Shown here in pieces: positions 22,144-34,260 of a DNA stretch of 62,000 nt. Position 1 is the first letter of the stretch. Every line of letters begins with the position of its first letter. A program made the position numbers and the translations under genes. This stretch comes from Lingula anatina (lineage: Eukaryota > Brachiopoda > Lingulata > Lingulida > Lingulidae): assembly GCF_001039355.2 (NCBI RefSeq), contig NW_019775580.1:40060-102059 (forward strand). Direction: 5' to 3'. The notes beneath the pieces were generated by a model that was given only the letters and a program-made list of their open reading frames with translations, searched no databases and was not told the DNA's origin.

Positions 22144-22341
22144 GTGGAACAACAATATTCCACCACGAAAGACAAGGTGGATAAAGAGAGCAAACTTCAA
22201 AACCAGTGCATCTGGGAAAGCAGAGTTAGTAGACAACCTACAACTCTGGCACAACCCCCCTTAGCCTCTGCCAGTGTACCACAACCCACCCAACCCGGAT
22301 CGCTTCTTCAGCTGACCTTTTATGGTTTGGATGCCATATAG
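22144..22341 (+). CDS. Short Pro/Gln-rich frame upstream of the DUF6729-like fragment
   Basis: A 65-codon frame with APPLASASVP-like composition (contains TTLAQPPLASASVPQPTQPG). It overlaps by a few bases the start of the DUF6729-like segment in a different frame, as expected for the disordered region upstream of that domain after a frameshift. Not a stand-alone gene in my view. Confidence 0.3.
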   Translation: MEQQYSTTKDKVDKESKLQNQCIWESRVSRQPTTLAQPPLASASVPQPTQPGSLLQLTFYGLDAI

Positions 22342-22530
22342 GATTTGGCGTGTCAGGCTACAGTGTCCAAATGAGGAGTGTGGTGGCCACCAATAAACCA
22401 TAGCTGGGCTTCTTAGAAGAGCACGCCAAGTGCTGGATGTGGATGGCTATTATTACCTGTTAACAGAAACGTTAACTTGCATCAACCAATGTGGACATTG
22501 GCCACAGAGGGCAGTTCTGTATCATAATGA
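22331..22530 (+). pseudogene. DUF6729-like transposon protein fragment
   Basis: One frame reads YRIWRVRLQCPNEECGGH, a TAA stop, then LLRRARQVLDVDGYYYLLTE and TLTCINQCGHW. The pattern (Trp near a Cys-x-x-x-Cys pair, 'R.vlD.dgyYYl.TE.l.C..C') matches the DUF6729 region of large transposon-associated proteins common in invertebrate genomes. The single in-frame stop and the short length mark it as a fragment. Assignment is from memory of the pattern and not from a search. Confidence 0.5.
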
Positions 22531-23443
22531 CCACCCAAGAAAGCAACATGTGAGTGAACGAGGATCGGTGAAAGGGGGAGGAGACTTACACTAGGAAGTG
22601 TTATGCATCGGTGTAAAATATCAATTTTAAATATCAGATGTAGATATACACTACTATAACTACCACCAGTATTAAAATCACAGAGACTCTGGTTGTGTTC
22701 AGGGGAACTCAAATTATCAAATAACTGGAAAATGGTCCACCATTTCAAATTTCTGAAATGGAGGTCCAACATGGTATGCTGTGAAAATATGAAACTTTTT
22801 CAAAAAAAAAAAAAAAATTTAGGATAGCCGTTGTGGATGTTCAACAACAGCATGCAGATGGCAATGTGAAATGATAAATAAATAAATAAATAATATTAGT
22901 GAACCATGTGTAATATTTCTTATGATATCACTTGTGGATGTTCAAATACAGCATGCAAATACTACACTTAAAACCTGCACTAAGACAAGTTCATTCACAG
23001 TACAAAAATAAAAGCTATCACCTTCATAAGTCTGCAGTGTTGTAAGAAAAATTCTGAACTATAAATACTTAACTAAACACTCATGGTGCTCAACTTTCTA
23101 CTAAAGATGATATCAATAGAAATGCGTACCCTGATTATCAAACCATAAATATCTAAGTGTTCCTCTATGACTCTAACCTGCATACCATTCAAATCAGCAC
23201 CCTGATTATCATAGCATTCAGGCTTAATTAGTACTGGCACCATACTATTTGATCCAAGTCCTAAGATTCCAGGTTTATACATATATACATAATAAGACTC
23301 CCTAAACATCAGGGAGTAAATGCACAGATATTGCAAATGACAATACATATTCACATATATTATGTATTTCAATATAGTGGTATATACATTTATATATATT
23401 TATATAGATAAAACACTGAACTATATTGCCCCTACCCTGGGGA
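22531..23443. other. Intergenic AT-rich stretch downstream of QORL2
   Basis: Contains an A-run at about 22801-22817, an (AAAT)n stretch near 22876, and the 3' flank of the minus-strand QORL2 gene. No clear coding signal. Confidence 0.5.
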
Positions 23444-26400
23444 TCAAATTATTTTGTCAGCTGGTAAAGAACTTCTTGTTACGTCCAGGATGACTTTTCC
23501 TGTGGATTTCCTAGATTTGATGTAATCAAAAGCTTCATTAACCTAAAAATAAAAATAATTTAAATATTTATTATAATACTTCAACATGCAATCTTTATAA
23601 ATCATCTGAGAGATTAACTCAATTTAATGTCTTAGTTGTCCTTAAAAATAATCACCTTCATGAATTACGGAGTTATTAATCAATAACAGACATTCAAAAT
23701 TTACACAGAACAAAGGGACATATATGAGAGAATTCCTGCAGAAAAAGGTGATTCACTATCACGCCTTCATGATGTATTACCTTGTTTAGCGGAAACATCT
23801 TGGAAACATGCGGCCTAATCTTCCCCCTGTCCACACTTTCCACTACTTTATCTACAGAGTCCGTAAAGGCACCAGGATTATGCTGAATAAAGCTGCCCCA
23901 GTACAGGCCCATGACGGAGCAGGATTTGAGGAGTAAAACATTGGCAGGAATCTTAGGAATGTCACCAGATGCAAAGCCTATCACAACCAGTCGTCCTTCT
24001 ACCGCGATGCTGAAACGTGAAGAATGATGTGTGCATCAACCAGTGCTTGTTCTACTTCAGAATTAATCTCAATGCTGAATTGCAGAATAAAAACTATGAC
24101 ATTATATTATATTATATTATATTATATTATAATTAAGAACATTACTGAAGCTCATCTTTCAACAGCTGACCTAAAATGTTGAGAAACTACTATTTCTTTT
24201 CCAAAACAAAGCCAAAACCTCCATTGTCATGGTTAAGTGATTATCCAGTCTCAACACCATTATTCCTGGTTTACTTTTTTGTCTTGTCAACTAGACAAAA
24301 CTTTGAGCTATACAAATATGCTGAATAAACAGTCCAGCATGAACTTCTTGTAACATCTTCTTAAGGTGTGCAAATTCCACATTTAGCAATCTTTAAATTA
24401 TGTATGAGAATGAAAATTGTGGTGGATTTTTCAAGTAATTATTCAGTATCTGAGTTCAGCTGGGTAATGTCTAATGAGCTGGTAATAGGAGTCTTTAATT
24501 CTTTTTTATTTTATCAACAGTGTATTTTTAATTTTTTATTATTTTTTAAAGTTTATTTCTGCCATTCCAACAAACACAGTGTAGAATTTAGTTAATACTA
24601 AAACACAGTGTCTGTCTGCTTTAAAAGAAATGAGCAATGGTAAATCTCCAGGCATCGATGTTTTTTTTAAATTCGTTCCTACCTTTTGAGAGCATCTTTG
24701 AAAAACTCTCCCCCAACTGGGTCAAATATAACATTAGCACCTCTTCCACTTGTTATATCGAGAACCCGCTCCTTCAGAGACTCTTCACTGTAATTGATCA
24801 AGTGATGAGCTCCCTTGGCTTTTGCCAGCGCACATTTTTCTGAGCTGCCACAGGCTGCAATAACCTGAAGAAACCATCACAAGCAATGCTTTTATCAGTT
24901 AGTATTTTAACAGCAAATGTCTTCCAGTACACCATAAACACATAACAGATATTTTGATGGTCGTTCATTGTAAAAGTCATTAAATAAATAAAATACAAAA
25001 GAATAATTGATATTCTGATGGTGGTTCAGTGTTAAAGGCAATAGCACATATTTCTTTTTGAAAATAATTTCCTTGAAATAATTTATAGGAACTAACATTT
25101 GTTTTAAATACATTAGCTGCTATATCTACTGCTGCCAGTCCCGTAGCTCCTGCTGCTGCCAACACCAACACTGTCTCTCTAATAAATAAATACATAATGA
25201 AAGTGTCAAAGTGATGAATTTAGCACTACCTTTCCTTTAATTAACAGCAAGTGTTAAAATTGTTTATTATACCTCAGCGTTTGACACTCGCACTCGCCAG
25301 CTCGCCAATGCGAGTTAAAATTAAATCTGGCGAGTGAAAATTATGGTGCAAGTCGCCATTTTGGCGATTTATGTCAACTTACTGTATTAAGTTTATCGGC
25401 AAAATTTAGACTCAATTTAAGTCCGACTCGTATGCCAAAATTTGCAGGGAAGTTCATGGGATTACCCTTACTGCTAACCTCGTTTTCACTCTCATAATCG
25501 TGATTGCTTGAAGTTGGGGAATTCCGTAATGACGTATTCACAGTCTCGATGTCGTTTTTGAAAGCATCTAGCCTTCGTTTGCGCGCCGGATTTTGACGAA
25601 GTATAGGAAATGCTGTCTGTTTCGTTTCACTTACGTCTTGCGATTCTGCGCAGTTGACGCTTCCGGGAGAAAACGTGATCATCAAGCTGCATGGAGCAGT
25701 TTTTAAAAATTTCAAAACGCCAAGTAGAAGAGACTGAGAGTGAGAGCGTCGCAGAATCGGCTTCAACTTCAAGTGGTAAGTAAACAAAATCAAAACCCAA
25801 TGCATGTTTTTGACGTTTTCTGATTTTTTTCCTGAGCGGAACAAAAAAAGCAAAAAGGGGGGGGGGGTTTAAATGCGTGCGACGTGCAACGTGCTAGGGT
25901 AAGAGAACTTGAATTACCTAGCGCACGCTATTACAGTACAGTGCAATACTATACAAATAATACAAAATAATGAATTTTATTTCAACTCGGATACAATTGA
26001 ATCTTTTAACAATCTCGTTAGGTTTTCAGCAGTTCACCGACTGCATCTCCGTCAGTGCGACTTACGGAGTTCACCCTGAATATCACAAGTTCTCTAACAA
26101 TGATAGTGCTTAATTTAACCTCATTTTAATATTTATTTTGAAACGAGTATTTCTATATATATATATATATATATATTTATTAAGACCCCATATCTGAATG
26201 GTCTACTTGTTTGTCCCAATTGTTGATTTTAACGTTGTTAAATGTTTAGCTCTTTTTCACATGTACCAGTAATTGATTATGTCTGACTCAGTGATTGTGT
26301 TGGTAGTCTTTAATAAACTTGGCACTTAAAAATTGCAGGTACCAAACCAAAAACACCAAGAATTGAAAAAAGGGATGCAGTGACAGTGATGAGGGGTTTG

Positions 26401-28450
26401 ATGACTGTTATAGGGATTCAGATGAAGACAATGAAATGACTGAGAAGGATGTGGAGCAGTTTTTAAGACAAAATTGATCTTTATACTGACTTTTATCTCT
26501 TCATCGGTATCAGGACAATTTCACCCCGGCCGATTCCCCCCAAAGAATATATATTTATGTACAAATATATAGTAAAGAGCATGAAGCTTAAATCCTTGCA
26601 TCTATTGTATGAATATTTCTTGGTGTGATGATGCAACTTAAAGATACAAAATATGAATTTCATTAAACAAATTATGTTCACGGAGTACAAGTACAGAAAA
26701 TTTTATTAAAAATCTAATCAAAGTATCTCTAGGTAAAGTGGGGTAAATAAATATGCATATAGTTTATGTTTAATTTAGATTAGAATGTGCAAAATCTGTA
26801 GACTAAAGAATAAACACAGTTCTAGGTTAAAAAAAGGTTTTAAATTTTTTTTCTTTATTTGCATATGATAACATCTCCATCATGAGTCATTACCACATGG
26901 CCTGCACTTTGAATATTTGGCCAGTAACTTCGTAATAAAGCTGGCCAAAGTCTGGCTTGTGCATTTTCGGTTTGGCCAGTAACTTTCAGAGCACACTGGC
27001 CAAATTGGCCTGTACTATTTCAAACGAAGGTCAAACACTGTACCTTCCATATATTAATGTCTATCTACAGCATAGTCATCTATTTAAAACACAGCTGATG
27101 AAATTCTTTTTTGCGTTACAACTGTGGGATGAGGAGGAAGTTCTATGACAGTAATAGATCTATAAATATCTCGCACCTACCCTGCCACAACCCGTGCTCT
27201 TCTCTGTAGCGCCATCATGGCGGTGCCGTAAGATGCAAGAAGCCCTGATGCAGGACGATAATGTAGAACTTCTGGGATATGCCAAAGAAGCTGAAAAAGA
27301 AAGACAAACTTGTCAAAAGAAAAAAAAAGTTAATTGGAGGATCTTTTTTGTTTGTTTACAGCTTAACTACTATTTGTATTGTAAACAAATGTTTAATAAA
27401 AATTGCACCTGATACTTTGTATCAAACTTCAGGATTCACCTGACAACACAGGTGGTTTAAGCAAAACATGTCAAAAAAAAAACAGCGAGAAAAAAGTTCC
27501 AGTTTTTCGTCCATTTCTCTACAGTGTCAATGTCTTGAAGGACGAGTCTCCAGTGTCTATAAATAGATACATTCCTAAACAAACCTTTTTATGTGTCACA
27601 CACATTTGTCCAAATCCACCTTTTCCACCTAGAACTCCCGTCAGTCCCATGACACGATCACCTGGTCTGAAGGAATGGACACCTTCGCCTACTTTCATCA
27701 CCAGACCCGATATTTCCACACCTAAAAATACAGAGACAATGTAATTTAGATCTAAGATATGAAGTTCACCTAATATTCATGAAGAGCTAAAATACAGATA
27801 CTGGCCCAGACTAGCACACAAAGTAGTTTTATTCATTAAAATTCTTTGTTCCCAATTTAACAAAAAAAATTAAATTTAGCTTCAGAGTTCTCACTTGAGT
27901 AATAGAAATGAGATGGAATGAACCACCAAAGCAGAAGCTGCTACAGTTTTTTATGTGTGCTGTTTTGGTGCATATCTATTGCCATATATTGAGCAAAAAA
28001 TTCAAGCTGCAAGACTTGGCATAAATTTAACAGCATGAGGAAAGCAATGTCAAGAACTCAGATATTACACGAAATTTGAAATTCTTGAACAAAAGCATAC
28101 AAATGAATAAAAGATTCTATTCTTTCTTAAAATTTCTAAGAGTGAATGAAGTCCTAATAAGTGGATTAATTTTGCAGAAAATCAAAGATATTCATATATT
28201 ATCTCACCAGGAATAAAGGGTAGATCTGGCCTCACTTGGTACTGTCCACTACACATCAGGATATCAGCAAAGTTCACCCCTGCATTGTGAACCTCCACAC
28301 AAACCTGTAGACCATAGTACAAAATACCAGCTTATAATCTACAAGCATGTCTTGCCCTTTTTTCTGTTTATTTATTATTATTTTTTTAGTACATGCATCA
28401 TTTAATTTTTTCTTTTCGAGGTCCAACTTCTGAAGTTTATTGTGAAGTGA

Positions 28451-28504
<54 letters not shown>

Positions 28505-29970
28505 TAAACGAAGCATGTTAGTAATGCAGGGGCAGACAGAAAATTTTCAAGTTAACACTAACGGGCATCTAACTTTTTTGTCCGAAGACTTTCAAAAATG
28601 GAGGATGGATCAACAAATATGATTTAGGAGAGTCAGAAAACATGTCTGAATCTGCCCCTGGAATGAAGCTTTCCGACCCTTCATGATATATACAAAAATA
28701 AATATATGATGTCCCAATAAGAAAAATTTACTCAAGCTGTCTAACAGCAAGTCCATAGTTCAAATTTTGGTTACATGCCTACACCGATACTCCCTCCACA
28801 ATCACAGATGTACTGAGGGGGAGTATTGGTGCGGGGAAGTATCGGTGCAGGGATGTACCGGCGCGGAGATCTATCGGTGTGGGGTCGTATCGGTACGGGG
28901 GAGTAACGGTGCAGGGGAGTATCAACATGACCCCCAAATTTTTACTCTTAAAAAATGCTTACCTCCCCTCTTTTCAACTCTTCCTGTGATGCCACATCTT
29001 TCACAACAAGTGGTTTCCCCAGCTCTTCACACACTGCAGCCTTGTAGCTCTGAGCCAAGGGAAGCTCTTTGTCAAATGACAAGTGGAGTCTAAAATATTG
29101 CAAACAGGACTGACTAAAGCTCAACTTCAAATACGCATCTAGCCAGAGGCAAAGATTGACTGTGAACTTCTGCATATCAATTAGCATCATCCACAGTGAC
29201 AAGTATTTCTCTCTAAATCTTTGTATTATTACTCTCTACATGAATCAAAAGCAAAATATGCAAGGATAAAAGGATGCAAAAAGTACATTTGTAGCAGAAC
29301 ACTCTCTAGAAATTTTAAATGGACAAAAGCACGACCGCACACGCCTTGCCGTGATGAAAACGAAACACTGATTAAAACCAGATGGCGACCCCAACGAACG
29401 AATTTAATTTATCTGCACGGGGGACCTGATCCCGTCATCACAAAAAAAGCGAGAGCATTAAAAACACACTGCTACTATAACTGAATGACTCGTGAAATTT
29501 GCATTCACTTTATAAATCACCTAGACACACAGAAATTAAGACATAAAAATCCACGGGTCAGAGCTAAAAATAATATCGAAGTCAGTACAGCACAAGATTC
29601 GAGATTTGAATAGCCTCGAAATTTTGAAACGGAAAACGAATTTCAATCAAATACACTTCAATATTTTAAAACTGAGGTAGATTACTATAACATTGTAAGT
29701 AGATTCTGTGGTTTTTAGACCCATTAACTGGTCAAGGTGAAGTACAACGATAAATATGATGGAAACAAGAAACTAGAGAAAGGTTGTAGGAGTCGAGAAA
29801 ACAGTGCTGAAAGCCCAAAGACAAATACAGCGCCTTCTCATTGGTGCAAGCTTAGAAATACTAGTGCATCGTTTCATTATCATGTTAGCTTACCTTCTAA
29901 TGTGTTCTTTACCCAATGAAACTTCCCTTGGAGAAAGAAACAAGCGTCTGAACACATGCATGGTGTGCAT
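23444..29970 (-). CDS. Quinone oxidoreductase-like protein 2 (zinc-free MDR family), nine exons
   Basis: Exons from 5' to 3': 29970-29894, 29089-28963, 28304-28208, 27721-27585, 27290-27181, 25178-25097, 24864-24683, 24009-23781, 23542-23444. All have AG acceptors and GT donors, and together they give 1140 bases: 379 residues plus TGA. The start is chosen at ATG 29970; a second in-frame ATG at 29961 has a better ACC context. The N-terminus (MHVFRRLFLSPR) is basic and could be a mitochondrial leader. Family landmarks in order are YKAAVCEELGKPLVV, VHNAGVNFADILMCSGQYQ, FIPGVEISGLV and GDRVMGL. These are followed by HIPE, SYGTAMMALQRRA, the Rossmann segment ETVLVLAAAGATGLAAVDIA, ACGSSEKCALAKAKGA, ANVIFDPVGG, VIGFASGDIPKIPANVLLLK, MGLYWG and TGKVILDVT. 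The family reduces quinones with NADPH; no zinc-ligand cysteines are expected. Substrate is not deducible. Intron 5 carries a transposon. Confidence 0.93.
24098..24131 (+). repeat. (ATATT)n microsatellite in QORL2 intron 7
   Basis: Six tandem copies of a TATAT/ATATT pentamer between exons 7 and 8 of the minus-strand gene. Confidence 0.85.
25275..27040 (+). mobile_element. hAT-like DNA transposon in QORL2 intron 5
   Basis: Ends are inverted: left CAGCGTTTGACACTCG, right (inverted) CAGTGTTTGACCTTCG, 13 of 16 identical. TACCT flanks both ends (25270-25274 and 27041-27045), a five-base target duplication. CAG ends and this length suit the hAT superfamily; a 5-bp duplication is atypical (8 bp is usual). 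Inside on the + strand is a possible first exon at 25691-25776 with a good donor (TG|GTAAGT), reading MEQFLKISKRQVEETESESV. A second piece at 26339-26477 is Asp/Glu-rich with DSDEGFDD and a final EKDVEQFLRQN plus stop. The second piece needs a frame shift at an A6 run. This looks like the head and tail of a transposase with the catalytic middle deleted. Confidence 0.65.
28451..28502 (+). repeat. (GT)n microsatellite in QORL2 intron 2
   Basis: About 23 GT dinucleotides followed by GCGCGC, lying between exons 2 and 3 of the minus-strand gene. Confidence 0.95.
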
Positions 29971-30368
29971 GCAACTTTTAACACAGGCTGTGGGATTTTC
30001 CGATAGGAGGCGCTGAGGTTTCGCGCGCACAAGCTACTCCCCCATGTATGATGCTGGAGCACTGATCACTGTGCGATGATACTTGGCTTTCCTTAATACT
30101 GAACAAAATTCAAGTCGTTGCACGTGATCTACATACACTGTTATTTACAATCTTGCACTTAGTGATAAATTTTATAGTTTTAATGATTGTGGTATTGTTG
30201 TTGTCACTCAGAACCCTGACGCACCTGCATACATTTGTACACACTAATTTTATCATAAAAAAATACGCACCAACCGAAAAGAAAATACGAAAATTAATTT
30301 GTCGTTTGAATGGGATAAATAAGTATGGGGCACGTTAGACCAGAAATTCTTTGCACTTTAAGCTAGGT

Positions 30369-30402
30369 GGTTTAACCAAGGAGTTATAACTCCTTGGTTT
30401 AA
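30369..30402. repeat. Near-perfect palindrome
   Basis: TTAACCAAGGAGTTA is directly followed by its inverted copy TAACTCCTTGGTTTAA with one extra T. It could form a hairpin, and may be the fused ends of a MITE related to the one at 30631-30981 (both contain an 'ACTCCTT/ACTCTT' word). Confidence 0.8.
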
Positions 30403-30630
30403 CATTGTTAAAATTTCTTGCTTAAAGACACTTTCAAAATTAATTTTTAAAAATCTCGTCTAAAACCGATGTTGGTGATGACTTCACCATTGTTGACTAA
30501 AGAGTGACATAACGCACTCAAAAAGTGAGGAAAACATCGCAACGATGAGGTCTCATTAGACATACATGTAGGAATAGAAAAACACCTGCTTATTGAAAGG
30601 ACCATATACATGTACCTTTGGACAATTTAA

Positions 30631-30981
30631 AGGGATAATAACTCTTCGTATGATATCTATATTTCACAATAAAAACATTGTGAACAACTCATAGAAATAT
30701 AATATATTCTGTTTTACCACAAAAACGGCAGTTATAGCTATTATTCTGATATCTGAGCTTGTCTTCAGATCACGTGACCTCCATTGATGGCTGTACTCTG
30801 TTAAAATCTCTTAAGAGATTTTAACAAAAAACCAAACTTTTTTAGAAAAAAACCAGGGACTAACTTTGAATGTTAAAATGGATTCAATAACCATTGGTAA
30901 GTATGGGAAAATTGTTGTTTACTCCAGGAAAATTTTTTTTTTTTTTTTTTTTTTTTGCCAAAACAAAGAGTTATTATCCCT
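30631..30981. mobile_element. 351-bp MITE with TTAA target duplication
   Basis: AGGGATAATAACTCTT at 30631-30646 is exactly inverted at 30966-30981. TTAA flanks both sides (30627-30630 and 30982-30985). No coding content. TTAA duplication is used by piggyBac and Kolobok transposases; which one mobilised this is not shown. Confidence 0.85.
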
Positions 30982-32458
30982 TTAAAAGACACTTGAATGT
31001 AAAGGCGCTGATATATCCATTAAAAATTTTATTTGCTTTTCAATAGTAGGCCCCTAATAGAATGTTGAAAAAAAGAGAGAAAACGTAGTGACATATATTC
31101 CACCGCATGGAAAACGCTAAGTTAAGTGTTGAACTTCGTTGAACTTTGAAGGAAAAGAGAATAACCCATCCCATCGCTAGGACATTGGAAAAACTTTATT
31201 AGCATTGGAGCTTTGATTCGGAAAAATTTTATTTAATACTGCATTTACATAGCAGTTATTTTAGGTATAACTGTTTCATTTTCATTTATAAAAAATACCA
31301 TGGAATACATTTTTACACACTTTTATTTTATTAAATTGATTTTTAGAGTCTTTGTTGAATAAGTAGCTCAAATGCGAAAGATACACGTATATTGAAGTTT
31401 ATATACGTTACGTTGCATGTGTTGCAAGAACCCAAATATCTATCAATCAAATTTGTTTTGTTTTATTTAAGAGGAAAATGATAATAGTATAAAACAAGTT
31501 TTTAATGAATAAACTTTTGTTTGAAAAGAAACTGACCAGCGCATATGACCATGCAGTTTGTCCTGAGGAAGGCTCTTGAGTAGAGACGAAAATTTGACGG
31601 TAGGAAAGCATTGCCTGTGAAATTATTAATTCAGCAATTCATGGCATTAATTTAACAAACCGTTAATTTGTTTTGTTTTAACAATGGTCTGTATCCCTGT
31701 TGCGCACAAAGGATTGTGGTCTATATGAGGGTCCAACTTGCCCCAAGTCAACGGGGCCAACTAGCCCCGGGTGCACATTTTTTAAAATGATTGCAGCAAT
31801 TTTTGGTGCTACATGTAGAATGAACTACGATGATTTCTTTGAAACTTAAAAAAATAGCTTTAGTTCGATGCCCTTTACATGTGCTATACTCGATCACAAG
31901 CCTATGAAAATTGATTTTAAAATTTCTTTAATAAAGTTACTTTTAGATGCAGAGATTTGGACTCACCGCTTAGGTAAAACTTTTTGTGCGACTGATGCTT
32001 TCTTGGTATTATTGGATACAGTCACTTAACAAAATGATGTGATCATTTTCTTAACCTCATTATTACTTTTTCATAAATTGGCGAGGGGCCAACGTAATGA
32101 CATTCATGACGCAAATCGACACTAAAATCTAATTTTATTAAAAAATTTGAAATCAATCGAAATGTTTATTGAAGCGGTGATAGTCCAACTTGGAAAACCA
32201 TAGAAAGAGTCACATTGTGAAGATATGGGCTGGTGATGGTTTGATAGTGCATAATTTAATTATGCAGGATCCAGATATATTTTCTGACAGTCTTGCAAAT
32301 TATCTTTGTTGCGCCATCCCCCATTTTTTGACCGTCTTCTGACAGAAAAAATAGATACCCGTCAATGTATACTTGAAAATCTGACCGTCTTCCGGAAGAC
32401 CCAGAAGACGGCCTAAATCCGCCCCAATTAAATTATGGCGTAGGTTTCCACACCTCAA

Positions 32459-32859
32459 TAATAATAATAATAATTTATTGTCATATTTATACAAGTATAA
32501 AATGAAAATTGGTATGATCTGTCGATAAAATGTGATACAGTGGAATTATTAAAATACATTTTGTTCATTAAAAATACGTACTGCTGATGGATAATAACTA
32601 TTTTTAGTACGCGTGGAGGTTGCTTTTAATGACCGTAGTCGGCTTGTTGACATATGCATAAGTAGGCTATTCGCTGGGTGACCAGGGTCACCCGTGATTG
32701 ACTTCACTTTCTTGAGCACTCGTCTCGTATACAAACATTCAATAGACGGCAAGTCCCTACCCACAATGCGCCTGGCAGTTTTTACTACGCGATTGAGGCG
32801 ATTCTTGTCCTCTGCTGTAGCACTACCGTACCAGACGGTGAAAGATAGTGTTAGTACAC
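32459..32859 (-). mobile_element. 5'-truncated LINE (reverse transcriptase C-terminal end)
   Basis: On the minus strand one frame reads VLTLSFTVWYGSATAEDKNR, LNRVVKTARRIVGRDLPSIE, KVKSITGDPGHPANSLL and a final RTKNSYYPSAVRIFNE. This is the C-terminal end of the pol protein of a widespread non-LTR retrotransposon group in aquatic animals. Its 3' end is a (TAA)n tract at 32459-32476. Unit B has the uninterrupted site (47596-47604), so the insertion happened after the duplication or was lost from B. No target duplication is obvious. Confidence 0.8.
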
Positions 32860-33156
32860 ACCGCCGGTGCACTGACTTATGTTATTTTTTTCCTTATTTT
32901 ATATAAACTAAAATATAATTATAGAACTCCCCAAAGCAGATAAGTATGTTCTTTATGTACATTATCAGGTATATTAATTTTCAAGGAGTTTTTACTTTTA
33001 TTCTATTTTATTTTATTATTTTTATATATATCAAGTGTAATTTCTAAAAGTGCTCGTGGAGTTTCAGTACACTAGTAGTGGCACTCAGCGTCAATTCAAC
33101 TGCAGAAACAGATCATCAGTAGTCCTAAATATTACTACATTATTAAACGTTAATTT

Positions 33157-33390
33157 CCTCCGCCAAGGATGTTATGTTTTCACCCGTTTGTCTGTTTGTT
33201 TGTTTGTCTGTCTGTCTCAAAAACTCAAAAAGTTATGGACCGATTTTGATGAAATTTTCAGGGTAGGTCAGAAATGGGTTACCTTAGAAGTGATTAGTTT
33301 TTGGTGGTCAATAATCAATCAATAATCAATAATAATAAAAAAAAATTGCTGCCTTAGCGGAGGTCTGCGCTGTCGGAGTGCTTTTTCTAG
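33157..33390. mobile_element. 234-bp insertion element with CCTCCGCC / GCGGAGG ends
   Basis: Begins CCTCCGCCAAGGATG and ends GCGGAGGTCTGCGCTGTCGG plus AGTGCTTTTTCTAG. TTT lies on both sides (33154-33156 and 33391-33393). Unit B is uninterrupted at the same place (AACGTTAATTTGTACATG, about 47900-47917), which fixes both boundaries. It carries GTTTGTCTGT repeats and an 'aaagttatggaccgattttg' segment. I recognise the family as widespread in marine animal genomes but cannot name it. Confidence 0.75.
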
Positions 33391-34006
33391 TTTGTACACG
33401 TTCTCTCTTACTTAATACAATAATGTATGCCTTCACCCGGACACTAACTTACGTTGAACATACATGTATTGATTCCTATTGTCCCCTAGCGTCTTTATGT
33501 TTTTCCCTTAAAAAGAATTTACCTATTGTACCCTAAATACCAATTAAAATGCATAAAAACACTAAGACGGGCACCATGTGAACTGTAACGGGAGGGAATT
33601 TTAACATGATATAAAATGCAATGTATGTATAATAACAAAAATGATTATAATTTGTAATATTATAGTGGCTATAACCGTCTANCGGAGGTCTGCGCTCTCG
33701 GAGTGCTTTTTCTAGTTTGTACACGTTCTCTCTTACTTAATACAATAATGAATACCTTCACCCGGACACTAACTTACGTTGAACATACATGTATTGATTC
33801 CTATTGTCCCCTAGCGTCTTTATGTTTTTCCCTTAAAAAGAATTTACCTATTGTACCCTAAATACCAATTAAAATGCATAAAAACACTAAGACGGGCACC
33901 ATGTGAACTGTAACGGGAGGGAATTTTAACATGATATAAAATGCAATGTATGTATAATAACAAAAATGATTATAATTTGTAATATTATAGTGGCTATAAC
34001 CGTCTA
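33358..34006 (+). repeat. 324-bp direct duplication with N between the copies
   Basis: 33358-33681 and 33683-34006 are almost identical and separated by a single N at 33682. The second copy begins inside the tail of the inserted element, which is not a natural boundary. An assembly overlap is the simplest explanation. Confidence 0.9.
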
Positions 34007-34206
34007 GTATTTGCACTGTTTAAAAGAAAAGTGCAAGTAAGCAGGCATTTGAGACGATAAAGTAGGATCACATTAATACTCCAATCAACCTTGGTGAATC
34101 GGAATATTCTACACATCTGGTTATTTCTACTGCATTTATTATGGTCCGCAAGAAGCTTTTATATAATTATTAGTAAAGCTGGTGACTTTGTAAGCCTATA
34201 AGGCTA

Positions 34207-34209
<3 letters not shown>

Positions 34210-34257
<48 letters not shown>
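34210..34257 (+). repeat. (TA)n microsatellite
   Basis: About 24 TA dinucleotides. The corresponding position of unit B (about 49955) has no such run. Confidence 0.95.

Positions 34258-34260
<3 letters not shown>

Noticed and set aside
25374-25853. 159-codon minus frame as an extra QORL2 exon or gene
   Set aside because: It is antisense to the 5' exon of the inserted hAT-like element; the exon 5 to exon 6 join of QORL2 is already perfect in frame.
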